Of a DNA stretch of 64,000 bases, positions 35,971 to 46,428 are shown one piece after another. The stretch is from Orychophragmus violaceus. Taxonomy: Eukaryota > Streptophyta > Magnoliopsida > Brassicales > Brassicaceae. The notes beneath the pieces are model-generated. The model searched no databases. It saw nothing but the letters and a program-made list of their open reading frames with translations, and was not told where the DNA came from. Within the stretch, counting starts at the first letter, position 1; the number at the start of each line of letters is the position of its first letter. Both the position numbers and the translations under genes were made by a program. The DNA lies in assembly GCA_030180135.1 (NCBI GenBank), contig CM058231.1, positions 20,339,034 through 20,403,033 on the forward strand. The letters are read 5' to 3'.

Positions 35971-36590
35971 GGAAAAGGACACATAGCCCATGATTGTCCG
36001 TACAGCCGAGTCATGATCCTTACTGAGGCTGGCGTGTACGAGTCTCAGGACAAGCAGGAAGAAGCAGACGATGAAGTGGATGATCCAGGAACGCCCGTTG
36101 AGTATCCTGACTCGGGATAGCTATTGGTGATACGGAGAGCTCTCAGCGCCCTGGTCGACCCGAAACGGTCCAACGGGAGAACATCTTCCGCACCCGATGC
36201 ACCGTGAACAACAAGGTATGTAGTCTTATTATAGATGGTGGATCTTGTGCTAACGTTGCTAGCAGGTACATGGTCGATAAGCTTGGCCTCCAAGTCAAGA
36301 GGCATCCTTGACCATACCGGCTTAGATGGCTGAACGACGACATGGAGCTACGGGTAGACGATCAGGTCACCGTTCCGTTCAGTGTTGGCAAGTACTGCGA
36401 CCAAGTACTGTGCGATGTCCTGCCAATGCAGGTTGGACACCTAATTCTAGGCTGACCCTGGCAGTTCGACAAGGAGGCACTTCACAACGACGTACCAACC
36501 TTTACTCATTCGTCCATGACAGACGCAAGTACCAGCTTGCACCGCTCAGGCCCTTGGAGGTCCACTTTTACGTTTCCTGTTTTTCTTGAG
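35971..36590 (+). pseudogene. Ty3/gypsy protease remnant
   Basis: After the knuckle, one frame reads RCTVNNKVCSLIIDGGSCANVAS, with the D-G-G protease active-site position, then VDKLGLQVKRHP, DDQVTVPFSVGKY and CDVLPMQVGHLILG. The last recognisable piece, SFVHDRRKYQLAPL, is in another frame near 36.54 kb. Stops replace several residues. Reverse transcriptase, RNase H and integrase are absent, so the element is cut off here. Confidence 0.8.
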
Positions 36591-37240
36591 ATTTAACTTT
36601 GCTGTTCCCACTTTTCTAATACACATATGCCCTTTTTCTTTAATAACGAAGAAAATTGCATGATTCGAGTAATAGTCTTTCAACTTCCAAATCTTGTATT
36701 ATAATATTATGGACACCAGGAAGGTCAATCATACCAAATGCTCTTTCCTCTCTTTTCTCTAAACTTCCAAAAAAAAAAATTCCTCCGTCTCTCCTCTCGT
36801 CGGTGCTTCCGGCAAAGTAATAGGGCTTTTTCTTTTCTTTTTTAGCCCATGTTCTTCATCTGCGGTTTGGCGATGTTGTTTTTCGGTTGCTGTAGCGGGC
36901 CTTCGGTGGTTCGAGCGTCATGGTGATTTGTCGGTGTTCTGCGGGCGGCGATCTGTGCAGATCCGGATCCTTGGGAACTGGATCCGGTGACGTATCCCCC
37001 AGATCTGTCGTGCAGGGATTCCGATCTTGCTCTATGCCGGTTTCGAGTAGGCGCGTAAGGTGTTGGCCGAGGGTTTGGGGTGGAGTTTGCGCCGGCGGGG
37101 TAACGTGGGGGGGGGGGGGGGCGTGCATGAACTTGGATATCCTTACTAGCCTATAGTAGGCGGCGCACAGAGAGCCTGTCACTTTCCATGTGCAATCCAC
37201 AGACGTGAAACCACGACCGTTCGATTTTCCTTCGTAATGT
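36591..37240. other. G+C-rich block with G15 tract, unclassified
   Basis: From about 36.77 to 37.15 kb the composition resembles the other non-coding retroposons in the window. A run of 15 G lies at 37107-37121. No poly-A tail or TSD could be fixed and the frames on both strands resemble no family. Confidence 0.35.
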
Positions 37241-39104
37241 ACAAGCTGCTTCTAGAACCCTAATTCAACGGCAGATGATACAAACCAAATATATTTACCA
37301 AATCTCGATGGCAACAACTTATTACTTTTTTTCTCTTGTCTCTCTCACGAGGCAAATGTTATTGAAAAAAGAACGAGAAAAATAAAGAAAAAAAATAAGG
37401 TACAATAATATTACCTGAAATTTACTCTAATTAATATTAATTTTTAGTAGAATTAGTAACTTAATATCATTCACTAAAAATTTATTAGTATTCAGAGTGT
37501 GTAAAAAACTAAATTATCACTATGATTAAGTTACTAGTTAATATTATTTTAAAATAATTCAAAATTCAAGAATACAAAATTAATAATTAAAAGAAAAATA
37601 AAAAAAACTAAACAAAAAAATTTAAAATCAAAACTAAAAATTAAAAGTTAATTTTTTAAAATCGGAAATGAAAAACTAAAAACTAAAAATAAAAAAAAAA
37701 AAAAAAAAATAATTTAAATTTTAAAACTAAAAACTAAAAATTTAAAATCTAAAATAGGAAATCAAAAATGAAAATTTTAAAACTAAAACTAATAAATGAA
37801 ATTAAAAATAGAAGACTAAAAACTAAAATTAAAAAAAAAAAAAAATTTATTTATATAACTTAATGTTTTTTTATCTCAATTAACTAAATATTTTAATTTC
37901 ATTTATCAAGATTTTTAAATATTTTAGTTACTTAACTGAAAACAAAAAATTATAATTTTGGATAATTTCCTAAACCACTACCCTAGTTTAATAGATGTAA
38001 TTAAATCAGAATAATATCATGGAGTTTTTTTTTAATTTTTGAAACTCATTCTAAAAATTATTTCCGTTTTAATTGTTTTAAAAAATTTGAAACTCATTTT
38101 TTAATCAGAATAATATATCTTGGTTACAAAATATTATTAATTTTTGAAACTTATTTTTTACATTTTAAAAACTAATTTTTAATAAATATTTTTGTTTTTT
38201 CTTATTTTTGGACTATATAAAATCAATCTGCAAAAAAAAAAACATGATTACTTCTTGCGACGTCATCACATATAAATAAATCCGTAGAAATTAAAAATAA
38301 ATCTCTTACACATCATATAAATATGTTACACTTCAATACTACTTTGTAATTTTTCAAAATTTGTATTAGTGTTGAAGAGTTAAACAAATATGCAGCAAAT
38401 ACAATAAATCTTCAACTCTAAATTAAAAATCTACAAAATAAATCCGTAAATTATAAAAAACTGCAAAATTAGGTAAAAATATTCGACACTTTATAAAAAA
38501 TTCAAATTAAACATGCAATCTAAAATAAATCTGCAAACATAAAACTAAATATGTTACACTATAAACAAATCTGTGACACTACGTACTATTTTAGTAATTT
38601 TAAAAACTTATATTTCTTTGTTGGATTTTTAGAAAAAATCGGTAACAAATAAATGAATCTACAATAAGTATATTTAAATCTATAATAAAAAATTCGTAAA
38701 CCATTAAATCTGTAAGAAATAAATCTTCAACACATGTTTGCATAATTTTTAAAAATAATATGCAGATTTATTTCACTGGTAAGGTGGCATTTTCGTAAAT
38801 ATTTAGTTTTTTGTTGATATAGGAAAAAAAGTAATGGCAATTCTGTAATATATTTTTTTCTTCTATCAAATACTTATAAAAGTATTTTAGCCACGAAAAT
38901 ACACATTTAAAGGACAAAAAATTAGTAATAGTCTAGTAATTCACTATTTTCATACTACATAAGTTTTTCCCCTAATACTACATGACAAAAATGTTAGGCC
39001 ATTGCATTTACATTTACTGAACAATTCATCTCACCAGTACTTTCTATTTATGAACTTTTATTATATGTGTTGGAACTATCTACTTCATAATTCATGTCCC
39101 GGAA
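37241..39104. other. AT-rich, low-complexity intergenic DNA
   Basis: 37.56-37.85 kb is almost entirely aaaactaaaaa-type repeats. 38.26-38.76 kb repeats short phrases such as aaatctgcaaa, aaatccgtaaa and ttacact at irregular spacing. Nothing coding. Confidence 0.5.
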
Positions 39105-39112
39105 ATTATAAG

Positions 39113-39683
39113 TAGTTCTCGAAAAATCGCTAAACGATAGCTAGGCGTTTAGTAGGGAATTAGCGTCCAAGAGAATTAAGCGGAGCCTAGACGGGGCCTA
39201 GACATTAATAATCTATTATTTATTTACACTTTTATTATTTTAATTTTTTTAATTTATTTAAAATTAGGTTTTCATAATGTTTAAATAAATAATAAATTAA
39301 CAGTATAAATTAATTTAGAAACGCAATTTGAAACTTGATACAAAGTACAAATAAACTAAACAAAGTAGAAAAGCAAAAACAAAATTAAGAATAGATTTAA
39401 TGTTAGAAGTATGATTTAGTGTGCATGAAAAAAATATAGTCATGAAGATGATATAATCTTGATGTTCTTTTTACTTACTTAAACGGCGTAATTTAAAAAC
39501 CCCAAAAAATTAAATTAGATATTAAACCGGCACCTAGGCTGATTTGGTCGATTTATACCAATTTAGATCAATTTATTCCATCTAAATCGGGATTCCGAGT
39601 TATCTCACTAATTTTAGCAAAATCGGATTGGTTAAGGACTATTTCCCGTCTAGACACCGCCTAGGCCGATTTTTAGAACATTG
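39113..39683. mobile_element. hAT-like non-autonomous element, left of a pair
   Basis: Flanks attataag (39105-39112) and gttataag (39684-39691) agree at 7 of 8 bases. Termini gttctcgaaaaatcg and cgatttttagaac form a short imperfect inverted repeat, extended inside by gctaggcg / cgcctaggc. No coding region. If the flanking repeat is counted longer (ttataagtagt, 11 bp) a Mutator-type origin would also be possible. Confidence 0.6.
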
Positions 39684-39691
39684 GTTATAAG

Positions 39692-40141
39692 TAGTGATGT
39701 GAGTTCGGTTGACGGAATCAAACGGTTTGGAATTATTTTAGTTTTTCGGTTGATTCAATTATCAAAAAATTTATCAAAATTTATCAAAAAAATTCCGCTT
39801 ATGTTTTTGGTTTGAGTTTAATACCGCAATTAGTTAAATTATGTTTTTTTAAAAAAAAATTGGTTAATATCAGTTAAATTCATATAATTTTGGTCTGGTT
39901 TGATTTGATTCCAAAAAATAATACATTTTGGTTAAATTTGGTTTATATTCGTTTATAAAAATAACTAAAACAAATTCGGTTAGCTGATCGGTTTTGTCGA
40001 ACCAAACTGAACTGTTAACCAGGTTGATTTAAAAAAAAATATCGTTCGGTTTAACAGAATGAATTGAACCAGAACTGAAAATCGAAAGCTTGGATCAGTT
40101 CGGCTCGGTTACCTCAGTCCGGTTTAAAAATCCCAGCTCTA
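39692..40141. mobile_element. hAT-like non-autonomous element, right of a pair
   Basis: Flanks gttataag (39684-39691) and gatataag (40142-40149) match at 7 of 8. Termini tagtgatgtga and tcccagctcta are imperfect inverted repeats (8 of 11), resembling the tagggctggg ends of the element at 3.7 kb. The interior is rich in cggtt/aaccg motifs. No transposase. Confidence 0.6.
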
Positions 40142-40149
40142 GATATAAG

Positions 40150-40759
40150 CACACAAAACTGATTGTGGTGGCAGGGATCAACTAGGTCTTCATTACAAGG
40201 AGTGTTAAGTGCTAATCTAAGGTCAAAGGAAGATTTGACGCCTCGTTTTAATTAGAGATTGTTAAAGAAATTAAAATATTTTGGTAATGTGAACCTATTA
40301 ATTGACTAAAAATAGTATTAATTTTGGTTGATCTAGTTTTTGACTAATTTGGTCAAATCGAGGTACTTTGAGTGGTTTTGAACGTCTCGGAAACCTTTAT
40401 TTAAAAGAGAGATTATAAATACTACATGCGTTAGTTAAGGTCTAAAAATATTAAAAATGAATTCTAATATAATTATATCAATACTCTTGACTAGATGATA
40501 AAATATGATTGTTGTATTTTACAATTTCTTTCCGGGTTATGCGAAAAAGGAAGGATTCACATGTCTCTCTCCTGACATGCACGAACCAAACAAATTACTT
40601 CTTAGGCTGTGATTGGTATGTGTAAAACGGGAGAGGGAGAGGGAGGAAGAAGAATAGAGAGATGGAAATTTTCCTAAATATTATTTTTCTATTTTTACAG
40701 GGAAAAAAATCCCACCCAAAGTTAACCGATTGGTGAAAATAAAGAGGTATTGAGAGAGA
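40150..40759. other. Intergenic sequence, nothing recognised
   Basis: Mixed composition, with a purine-rich stretch at 40.63-40.66 kb. No supported feature. Confidence 0.4.
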
Positions 40760-41555
40760 TTTTTTTTTTTGTCGACTTTCAATTGTATTAAAGCTCAAAA
40801 CGGGCAAGGAAGTGAGATTACAAAAGCTCAATCCAATCCTACACACTTTGATTACAATTCAGTTCACGTTTAAAATCCAATATACTGACCGAAAACAGAT
40901 AAAAAGGCAACGTGTAACAAGCGACACGTAAAAGGACGGATGGTTGCCACGTTGACACGCGACGCTCCACGAACGACAACACATCATCGCCGGGCTTCAT
41001 GCAATCGTCACCGGAAAACCTTCAGCCAACCTCTTCCGATGCAAAACTCCGACGATACACTCTGTTTCCGCTGAAGAAGAACCACCAGAAACACATCGAT
41101 TTCTCATCTCGAGTCTCTTTCAGGTGCGAAAGCTCCATCTATGATCAAACACAGCCGCCGGAATCTGTTGCCGACATAGCGATGAAGATGTTATTTCGTC
41201 AGATGAAAAGGAATCGAGCTAAAGACACAGATTTGCAGATCGGGATCAAGAAATAAGCTATTGGATGAAAGAGAAACAAAATCCGGCACAACACGCCGGA
41301 AAACAATGCCGACAAACCACCAGGATTATAGACCGGATACAAGATCCGGAGATTATTACTCGATAAAACCAAAAGACCAGTGAAAATCCTCAACATATCA
41401 GACAACAAAAAAGAGAGGATCACCGGAAAAGAAAAACAAGATAAGCCGCTGAATCAAAACTCGTCTCATCTTTGTGAAAGGTGAAATCTGAGAACAAGGA
41501 AAAAAACGAGAGAAATCTCTCTCTAGAAAGAGAGAGAGAAGCGGCTAAACTTTTG
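40760..41555 (-). mobile_element. Polyadenylated retroposon, about 0.8 kb (family R)
   Basis: On the minus strand it begins near agccgcttctctctctctttc and ends in A11 (T11 at 40760-40770) after aattgaaagtcgac. The first ~150 bp match the retroposon at 30.5 kb, then the two diverge although total lengths are close. No TSD could be assigned. Its 5' end lies about 125 bp upstream of the TATA box of the gene at 41.8 kb and points away from it. Confidence 0.7.
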
Positions 41556-41678
41556 AAGATTGGCTTTATTTTTTTTTTCTTCATCCCTGTATTTAATATT
41601 TTTTGTTTTAACACTAAATCTATCAGTATTTCATTATTTTATTAAAAATAAAAACCTCACTTTGACCACGACCTTTCT

Positions 41679-41688
41679 CTATATAAAC
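41679..41688 (+). promoter_or_regulatory. TATA box of the 41.8-kb gene
   Basis: ctatataaac, about 120 bp before the ATG and followed by a CT-rich leader (ctcctcctctctctc), the common layout of plant promoters. Confidence 0.7.
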
Positions 41689-41803
41689 ATTTTCATTCTC
41701 CTCCTCTCTCTCATCAAACCACACAATCCTCTCTCTCTTACGATTTCAAAAGCTAAACAAACCTCTCAAAAGCATTGTAATCTCTCTCCTCTTCTCTAAA
41801 AAA

Positions 41804-42349
41804 ATGGCAGAAACAGCAACATCATCGCCATTGAAACGCCAAAGAGACGACGAGCAAGAACAAGAAACCATACGCCAAGAAGATACAAAAAGACAAAAGC
41901 CTTCTTCATCTTCTACCTCGTACAATCAAGTTCAATATCTCTTAGATGATGTAGAAGCACGAAATGAAGCAGACAGTGATTTAACTTCCCTAATCACCAC
42001 ACTTCAGCAAGAAATCTCTACCGAAAAGCAAAACGCTGCTGTTTTTGAGAATCCTGCTCTCTCATCTTCTTCTTGCTCATCTTCGTCGTCTTCGTGCGCT
42101 TCAAAAGAAGACGAATACGAAAGCGAGAAGGAGAAGGTGATGAAGCATCTTTTAGAAGCTTCCGACGACGAACTCGGGATACCTAACACTGAAATTGATG
42201 GGAGTAATTATGAGACGATTAACTGTGAGACTCATCAGGATTACGTTAATGGCTTTAGTTTATTAGATGGGTTTGGTGTTGGGCTTTGGGAGCTTGAGGA
42301 TGAAGCTGCTAACTATTACACGTTGCTGCAGTCGGATCTGTTCATGTAA
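41804..42349 (+). CDS. Small nuclear-type acidic/serine-rich protein, possibly AITR-like
   Basis: 181 codons without introns; ATG in context aaaaaaatggca downstream of a clear TATA box. Basic clusters KRQR (residues 11-14) and KRQK (29-32) suggest a nuclear localisation signal. Residues 59-72 (DLTSLITTLQQEIS) could form a short amphipathic helix like the SERTA-type segment of small plant regulators. A poly-serine/cysteine stretch spans about 90-103. The C-terminus is acidic and aromatic (LWELEDEAANYYTLLQSDLFM). The layout reminds me of the ABA-induced transcription repressor (AITR/DIG) family, but this is memory of layout only. It has the best coding appearance of any single-exon frame outside transposons here. 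Confidence 0.75.
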   Translation: MAETATSSPLKRQRDDEQEQETIRQEDTKRQKPSSSSTSYNQVQYLLDDVEARNEADSDLTSLITTLQQEISTEKQNAAVFENPALSSSSCSSSSSSCASKEDEYESEKEKVMKHLLEASDDELGIPNTEIDGSNYETINCETHQDYVNGFSLLDGFGVGLWELEDEAANYYTLLQSDLFM

Positions 42350-42589
42350 AAGTTCATAAGGGTAAAATAGGGAAACAAGAAAAAGAGGATGGGTTTCTTT
42401 AGGGAATTTATTCTTTCATTATTGGGTTTATTTTCTTTTCTTTTTCCATGTGTCTTCTTTCATTTGTTTTTAGCTATATTGTATTTTCTTTCTTTAATTG
42501 GTTTATTAAATTTCTAGTGGGACTAATGATAATGATATTGTTGTTTTGTCTTTAAATTTTTTTGTTAAGTTATTAAAGTTCATATACCC
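42350..42589 (+). other. 3' UTR and flank of the 41.8-kb gene
   Basis: T-rich downstream sequence with several possible poly-A signals; no frame. Continues into an AT-rich repeat at 42.59 kb. Confidence 0.4.
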
Positions 42590-43312
42590 TACTACTACTA
42601 GTAATGATTCGTTCACACTATGTACGAACACAAATATTATTAAATATAAATTTTCAAAAAATAAAAAATTATCAATACATTTAAAAATAATAATAATATT
42701 ATAAAAATCTATATAAGACTATTTATAATTAAACATATATATATATATATATATTATATTTAATAAAATATTTATAATTAATTATAAATAAAATTAATAG
42801 TAATAAAACAAATTGTAATTATATATTTTTATGTATAAAAATTAATACATAAATATCTTATTTAAAATAGTTTATCATTTATATATAAAAATTCAAAATT
42901 TATATAAATAATACGAATTTACTATGTAAAATCTAAAAATAATATTAATATTTAAAAATATTCATAAACGTTTTCATATTTATCATCTTATTATTTTTTA
43001 TTGAATGTTATTATGTATATCTCTAAAATAAAATTAAAATTTTCATAAATATTTTCATATTTATCATCTCGTTTTACTTTTTCAGTTTTTTATTTAAGGT
43101 ATGTATATCTCTAAAATAAAATTAAAAAATTATTTTATTTTTTATCCAATGTTATGTATATCTCTATAATAAAACTAAAAAATATAATAAAATTACTAAT
43201 ATAAGTTAAGGTTAACACAATAATTAATCTTATTTTTATTAATGACAAATTAGTAATCAGCCATTTTGAGAATGAATATAAAGCCAAAATCACTTCTCAA
43301 TTAATATAAAGA
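42590..43312. repeat. AT-rich repeat family, copy 3
   Basis: Starts near gattcgttcacactatgtac and ends at cttctcaattaatataaag. Matches copy 2 at 26.9-27.6 kb in order over the full length. Non-coding. It begins about 240 bp after the stop codon of the 41.8-kb gene. Confidence 0.65.
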
Positions 43313-43825
43313 TAACCGAAAGAAAAACAGAAGCAAAACTACAAGTCTAATTCAAGTGGCCTTTACTGGTCTCATTCTGGATCATTGTGTTATGTTAGTC
43401 CAAATTTTTATATTAAAATTCTAAACAAATATTGTCTATTTTACAAATAATATCCAACTCTACTAATATAAATATTTATGAGAAAAATATAGAAATAATT
43501 TTTTTGGGTGCAAAATAGACAATATTTGTCTAAAATAGACTTTCTGGATTCGCCTTGCTGAAGAGTGGTGATCGCAACCAACGCAGTTGTGTCGGTTATT
43601 CAGACCTCTTCATCCTTAACACATGTACACCCGATGAAGAAGAGAGCTTGGGAGTACAACTAAATCGAAAGGGGAGAGGAGGCGACGCCGTCATAGTGAG
43701 CTTAGATCCTCTCTCATATATCCTTTCAATTATTATCGGTCTCTACTCCTAACATGTTTCAATTTACTTGCATTAGGGTTCTAATTTGATAAATATTTTG
43801 CGACCATGAAGAGACGAAAACGGCG
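43313..43825. other. Mixed sequence upstream of captured gene fragments
   Basis: tctactaatataaatattt at 43456 could be a degenerate Helitron 5' start, but the base before it is not A. Sequence 43.55-43.80 kb looks like a genuine 5' untranslated region (possibly belonging to the LRR fragment). Confidence 0.3.
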
Positions 43826-43922
43826 ATGAGTTCGTTGACCATCGAACAAGTGCTGAAAGAGAAGAAGAATATGACATGATTCCGTCAAGGAACTTAACCT
43901 TGGCCACATATCTCTAACCGAT
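43826..43922 (+). pseudogene. First-exon fragment of an SDS22-like LRR protein gene
   Basis: Starts MSSLTIEQVLKEKKN and, after a small frame break, DSVKELNLGHISLTDV, followed directly by a splice donor gtgagt. From memory this matches the first exon of the Arabidopsis leucine-rich repeat protein At5g22320 and relatives (SDS22/PP1-regulatory-like), where the same EQ-x-LKEKK and ELNLGH-x-LTDV order occurs. No later LRR exons were found nearby. It is therefore a captured or decayed fragment. Confidence 0.55.
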
Positions 43923-44284
43923 GTGAGTTTTGATTTCTGTAAAACTCTCTTTGTTACCATGAGAAACTGAAACGGAACCCTAAAGTTTTGTAAAATGATG
44001 TTTAAGTGTCTGTTCGGTTAGGGTTTGTTTGATTTCTGTCAATGAACATTTGATCTAACTTTAATTTTGTTTTATCTTTCTCTTTTTGTTATAGGCATAA
44101 CAAATATTGAAAAAAGTTGAAAGGGCTTTACAAGTGTAGAAGGATCTTCAGTTTCCATATTTGTTTCTTCATGTTACAGGATCTTATCGGTGGCTCTTAT
44201 TCTTATGATGCTTTTGTTAGCATAGATGTGTGCTTATGGAGTTGCAGAAACTGGGTAAGATTTTTTATATGTTCAAAGTTTAAT

Positions 44285-45180
44285 CCCTAGAGCTACACTG
44301 CAAGTGCACAAACGTGACTAGTAGTATATAAGGGTCGAATCTACAGAGACTCAAGAATCTTACGATAGATTATAGAATGTCGAATTAAGCTAAGCAGAAT
44401 AAAGCAGTAAACCAACCAGGAAATTAAATCAAACGGTTTGTAAATCAATCAAGCGAAGCGTCAGGTCAAGAGAGTTCTCAGGAAATTAGGAATACATGAA
44501 AATCAGTCAATCGGGATCAAATTAAGAACGATTCTAAAACTAGAATCACATAAGTATAATAGACCAAATTTCGTTGTGAATCTTAACTATGTCTAGCAAC
44601 CTAGCAAACCAACTTTCGTTGCGAGTTTTAAAGATCCTAAAGATGCATTAATCTCAGGTTCGTTCGTTCACAAGTTCCCTAAGCCAAATTTCTTTGCGAA
44701 TAGACAAATTGCTCATCTAAGTTATTTCCAGCTAATCAACCAACTGTCGTTGCGAAAATCAACCTAACAACAATAATCTGGATAGCTAATTCAGATTAAG
44801 CATTAAGATCAACCCTAGATGAAGAACTAGAAGTTATGAATCCCTATAGATTGATTAACCTAATATTCCATAAATTCACTAATGAGAATCCATAAACCTA
44901 ACTGGTGAACTACTCAGACATGACAATCATAAAAATAAACATGATGAATAGAAAACCAAATAACATAAAAGGGATAGAAAAACAGGGGTTCGAAATCTCT
45001 TCTCTGTCGAGTACAAGACCAACCCCAAAATCTCTCAATCTCTAATAAGTAAAGCGTAGCTAAAAAATGGCTTAAAACCCCTAATATAATAGTCTAAACA
45101 CGTTTTGGGCTTCTTTGTAATTATAAGAAACTTATGGGCCAAGCTGTAATTTCTACAAATCTTCATTAATCGCCGAGAAA
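44285..45180 (-). mobile_element. Gypsy-like LTR fragment (family of the right window edge)
   Basis: Read on the minus strand it parallels the sequence at 63.2-64.0 kb: gatttcgaacccct, catgtctgagtag, ctgattgactgatt / ctgactgattgatt, and finally gagtctctgtagattcgacc. It then reaches tgcacttgca, the usual end of Athila/Tat-type LTRs. The start of the LTR is missing, so this is a truncated or rearranged copy. Four spaced copies of a short motif lie inside (see the repeat entry). Confidence 0.65.
44561..44756 (-). repeat. Four spaced copies of cgcaaMgaaatttggtt motif
   Basis: On the minus strand, 20-base units related to tcgcaacgaaatttggttta occur at 44737-44756, 44681-44700, 44604-44625 and 44561-44580. 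The LTR copy at the right edge has the same kind of array. Confidence 0.7.
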
Positions 45181-45690
45181 CATCTGACGGCGAACAAATC
45201 TATTATATAATTAGAGACTTATCTCTCCATCTAGCTATGCCACATCAGCATTTTTCTTTTTAAACAATATGGGCCTTCGGCCTAAACTGATTCTCCAGCC
45301 CTAATTTACTCTGTTCATCACTAATCGCAGCTACAGAAACTTATCGACCCCCCCCCCTATCTCCATAAATAGACATCAAAACAATACTTCAGCGTTACAA
45401 CCCCCATTAAATCCCATTCATGCATACCTATTCGGCTCCCACCAGTTAAGATCTAGCTCTCTCCGAGTCTATAAATCGCTAACCCTCCCAAACCTAATTC
45501 TAATCTCCAGAATCTCCTTCTTATTATCTCCATGGAACTTTAATTGGCTCTTTGCGATTTTGTTATCTCTATCGGATTATTTGATTACTTGGGAGTTACT
45601 CGACTCTATCGCAATGAAGACTTGTGTTGATGTGGTAAGTGTTTGAATTCGATATCATTGCTGGATCGGCTTTGTCGTAAGTTCGATTCT
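45181..45690. other. Unassigned sequence before the PAM71-like fragment
   Basis: Contains C10 at 45348-45357 and a possible small exon at 45613-45633 (atgaagacttg, followed by donor gtaagt). Frame continuity with the next exon fails. Confidence 0.3.
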
Positions 45691-45703
45691 GTTTTCTTAT
45701 TTA

Positions 45704-45967
45704 GCTGCTTCCAATTCTGCAATTTTGACACAATCCCGCGTGTTCAAGTTATGGCCGCTCACATTGCTTGGTACTGATCCAACGTTTGCAGTTTCTTCCC
45801 AAGTTCCCAACGGGATGATGCAGTCATTTATCACTTCCCTTTTGCAAAAAAAAACCCAAAAAATTATGTATTTCTTTGTTGCCAATTCCTCTAAAATTTA
45901 TGATTGCACCTGTCTACGTCTCTCTTTCTTGCTTATATTTTTCTCTGAACTTGGAGACAAGACTTTC
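45704..45967 (+). pseudogene. PAM71/UPF0016 (GDT1) gene fragment, cut by copia B
   Basis: After a splice-acceptor-like cttatttag the frame reads AASNSAILTQ and LLGTDPTFAVSSQVP, then, past an intron-like gap, LSFLLIFFSELGDKTF. The last motif is the hallmark E-x-GD-K-T helix of UPF0016/GDT1 ion transporters, found in the chloroplast manganese/calcium transporter PAM71 and its homologue CMT1. Sequence identity ends at the codon where the ONSEN-like element is inserted, and even after removing that element (the flank continues ttctgtataaaac) the reading does not resume the family. So the fragment was already truncated. Confidence 0.6.
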
Positions 45968-46395
45968 TGTTGAGAAGTAAACTTGATTTGGATCAAGTAT
46001 AATTATTGGGCTAATGGTCCAATATAAACCCAAAAACTTGATCCAATTTCTAGAAACTCCCTAGAAAAATATCTATAAATCCCCACCTCCTTAAAACTTC
46101 TAGAAAACTCATTAACCTCCTTAAGAATAAAAATCTAGATTTTTTCATAGAAAAATCTAGATAATTGTTGTAAGATAATCTAGATATTGTGATAGAATTT
46201 TCTAGATTTAGGATTAAAATATTCTAGATATTTTGTATTTTGGAGGCTATAAATACATACCTCCACTCTCATTTGTAATCAAGTCTCTAAGTTGTTTTCT
46301 AAGCAATAAGAAAAACTTTCTTCTTCCAAAATTCTTTTTTGTCTCTTAAGTTCTTAAACACTTTCTCCACACTTATAAAGTTTTTCATTCCAACA
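45968..46395 (+). repeat. Copia B 5' LTR
   Basis: tgttgag...ccaaca, with a TATA box ctataaatac at 46247-46256. Contains several TTCTAGAA modules. Confidence 0.95.
46048..46207 (+). promoter_or_regulatory. Heat-shock-element-like modules in 5' LTR
   Basis: ttctagaa at 46048-46055 is extended by further 5-bp-spaced near-units (actccctagaa). A second ttctagaa lies at 46098-46105, and gaattttctagat at 46195-46207 gives three alternating units. These fit the nGAAnnTTCn rule for heat shock factor binding. The 3' LTR keeps all three (50532, 50582, 50679). Confidence 0.65.
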
Positions 46396-46398
46396 AAG

Positions 46399-46410
46399 TG
46401 GTATCAGAGC
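46399..46410 (+). promoter_or_regulatory. Primer binding site of copia B
   Basis: tggtatcagagc, three bases after the LTR; initiator Met tRNA type. Confidence 0.9.
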
Positions 46411-46428
46411 CATAAGATTCTCTTAAAG

